Of a stretch of DNA of 64,000 bases, positions 62,417-64,000 are shown one piece after another (within the stretch, counting starts at the first letter, position 1; the number at the start of each line of letters is the position of its first letter). Position numbers and translations under genes: made by a program. The DNA is from Hofstenia miamia. Its lineage: Eukaryota; Xenacoelomorpha; Acoela. The notes under the pieces are model-generated. The model was given only the letters and a program-made list of their open reading frames with translations, ran no database searches and was not told the origin of the DNA. The stretch is from the NCBI GenBank assembly GCA_004352715.1, contig SCFE01000069.1, forward strand, positions 1,615,832-1,679,831, read 5' to 3'.

Positions 62417-63234
62417 GTGGTGTTCATAACTCCATACGGCCTGTACAAATGGATATATATGGCGTTTGGCCTATGTAAGGCACCCACAACATTCCAAAGA
62501 TATATAATGAAAGTGCTGAAAAACAAGAAACACAAGATAGAGGACGGCGTAAATGTATACATTGATGCCATCATCGTGACTAGCAACATGATCAAGGAAC
62601 ACATGCAGAAACTGGAACAAACACTATCAATCCTGCAAAAAGCTGGCCTGAAAATTAATGGAAATAAATGCGACATCTTAAAAGAAAAAATCATATTTCT
62701 AGGATGAGTAATCAAAAAAGGGCGGATATGTATGAAGGACAACAAAAGAGACATGATCAGGATATCCAAAGAATAATGAGTTTCTTCAATTATTACGGCA
62801 CTTTTATCCCCAACATCATGGGGAAGACTGCCAGGATGACGCAGCTGATGAGGAAGTCAGTACCATTTATATGGACATGGCAAGAGCAGGAGGAGCTAGA
62901 CAAGATAAAAGAAGAACTAGCAAAGTTGCCATCATTGAACACGCAAAACTACAATGAAACACTTATACTAGACTGTGATGCCAGCAAGGTAGTGATCAGA
63001 GCAATGCTGGGACAACTAAAGTATGGCAGGGAGGTACCCATAAAGTTCTTTAGTTGCAAGTTGAAATCAAGCAAAAAGAACTATGGGTCAACAAAATTAG
63101 AGATGCTGGCACTGATTGAGAGCATCAAGAAATTTAGGCACTTCTTAATAGGATGGCAGTTCAGGGTCTGTACCAACAACAGCAGATTGGCATGGCTCAA
63201 AAAGTTTACAGGTGACAAATCAGGAATAGTGTAA
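62417..63234 (+). pseudogene. Gypsy pol RT-RNase H, family B copy 2
   Basis: RT: FITPYGLYKWIYMAFGLCKA, TFQRYIMKVLKN, then VYIDA (YIDA at 62558-62569) in place of the YxDD box, so a catalytic Asp is Ala; KAGLKINGNKCDIL follows. A frameshift leads to MSFFNYYGTFIPNIM and SVPFIWTWQEQEELDKI. RNase H: LILDCDASKVVIRA, STKLEMLAL, and TNNS where the sister copy has TDNS (Asp to Asn at 63175-63177). Dead in both enzymes. Confidence 0.8.
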
Positions 63235-64000
63235 AGATGGATTGAATAACTAAACAAGTTCACTTTCATGATTGAACACCAAAGAGGAACACTGCATATG
63301 AATGCTGACTTCTGGACCATGCTTCCTGAGTATCAGAGAGATGGAGAGAAGAAACAGTTTTAATTTCTACCACACACAGAGTACGAGGGGCTGCCAGAAA
63401 TGAATGTTGATAAGAAGGGAGAAGCAGTGCTACCAATTGCAATAAAGGAATAGATATCAGAGTCAGAAATTATAGAAAAACAAAAAGATGACATAATATT
63501 AAGTGAAATTATAAAGAAGTTACAGGAACCAAGTGTGAAATTATGGAAGTTAAACACAAGCTACTATGAAAGGTACAGATGGAAGAGGAACAGGAACAGA
63601 CTCCTATATGTGGAAGGACAAAACAATAGGATTGCAATCCTGGAGTACTATAAACACAAACTAATAAGGAAAATTAACAAGAAGAGCCAAATATGAAACT
63701 ATCAAAGCTAACCACAGTTACTACAAGAGGTACAGATGGAAAAGGAATAAGAATGGTCACAGAAGAAATCATCAACAAATGTACGGAATGTCTACTCCAC
63801 AATAAACAGCATTTTCCAACACAGAGAGCACTGCTAGAAAAGATCATAGTGATGAAACCAAATGAGATTGTACATATAGATATGGAAATGTTGTCGAAAG
63901 ATGAGGAGGGGTACCAGTACCTCTTAGTGATGGTGGACAATTTCACCAAATACACGAAGCTGGTCATGATGAAGAACACAACAGCTGAAACAACTGCTGA
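63235..64000 (+). pseudogene. Gypsy pol, RNase H end and integrase start, family B copy 2
   Basis: Broken frames with KGEAVLPIAIKE, SYYERYRWKRNRNRLLYVEG and ILEYYKHKLIRKI. A deletion then brings in CYNK-like text and the core start (NEIVHIDMEML, 63860-63895). Continues beyond the window. Confidence 0.7.

Larger units (their letters stand above)
62119..64000 (+). mobile_element. Ty3/gypsy element, family B, copy 2, runs off the window
   Basis: Pol from the pre-RT region (EEDKYKIPELMEEEYQNL) through RT, RNase H and the beginning of integrase. Internal deletions: the RT fingers between INNKII and FITPYGLYKW, and the integrase zinc region near 63690. Very similar to the family B copy at 58985 where they overlap. 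Confidence 0.8.

Overview
This is an AT-rich nuclear window from a multicellular animal. The signs are a multi-exon gene of the immunoglobulin superfamily with GT-AG introns, long (TA)n microsatellites, and many decayed retrotransposons. The mix of retroelements (an esterase-bearing non-LTR element with a 2A-like motif, R4/Dong-type elements with a restriction-like endonuclease, a Penelope-like GIY-YIG fragment, Ty3/gypsy elements) fits an invertebrate such as a cnidarian. The species cannot be fixed from the sequence. No bacterial-type operon, CRISPR array, rRNA or convincing tRNA was seen.

Layout. 1-3.8 kb holds two minus-strand fragments of CR1/L2-like non-LTR elements. 3.8-6.5 kb holds two nested or tandem plus-strand R4/Dong-like copies bounded by AAT repeats. 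7.0-7.7 kb is a gypsy pol scrap. 8-27 kb is mostly non-coding, with microsatellites, a GPCR-like fragment, a Penelope-like fragment, further LINE scraps and one copy each of a 1.06 kb duplication (18.7 and 25.9 kb). From 27.6 to at least 56.9 kb the minus strand carries one Ig-superfamily receptor gene, for which I could place 17 exons. Its 5' end is not found. Its introns are full of insertions: a solo LTR with a 1-kb gap, a SINE-like repeat, a chain of gypsy LTRs and internal regions (41.6-50.5 kb), a chimeric LINE (51.2-52.6 kb), and a diverged 1-kb inverted repeat (53.6/57.7 kb). 59-64 kb holds two pol copies of a second gypsy family separated by its LTR.

The host gene. Every placed internal exon is symmetric phase 1-1. 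Two Ig exon types alternate (type A beginning Asp-Gly-Pro in three of its sequence variants, type B with a Ser-Phe-Glu or similar start), followed by a cysteine-free membrane-proximal domain, one transmembrane exon and at least six very small cytoplasmic exons ending in a stop at 27595. One A/B pair is present twice as a perfect 1,007-bp tandem repeat. The design looks like a cell-surface recognition or adhesion receptor whose ectodomain length can change by exon-pair duplication. The exact family is not resolved.

The mobile elements are almost all broken. The most unusual is the gypsy element at 43.5-50.5 kb: after integrase it carries about 3.1 kb that reads as one very large, interrupted, unrecognised reading frame, where the sister family goes from pol straight to its LTR. 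Assembly caution: all five N gaps are flanked by direct copies of the same sequence, and several duplications could be assembly artefacts.
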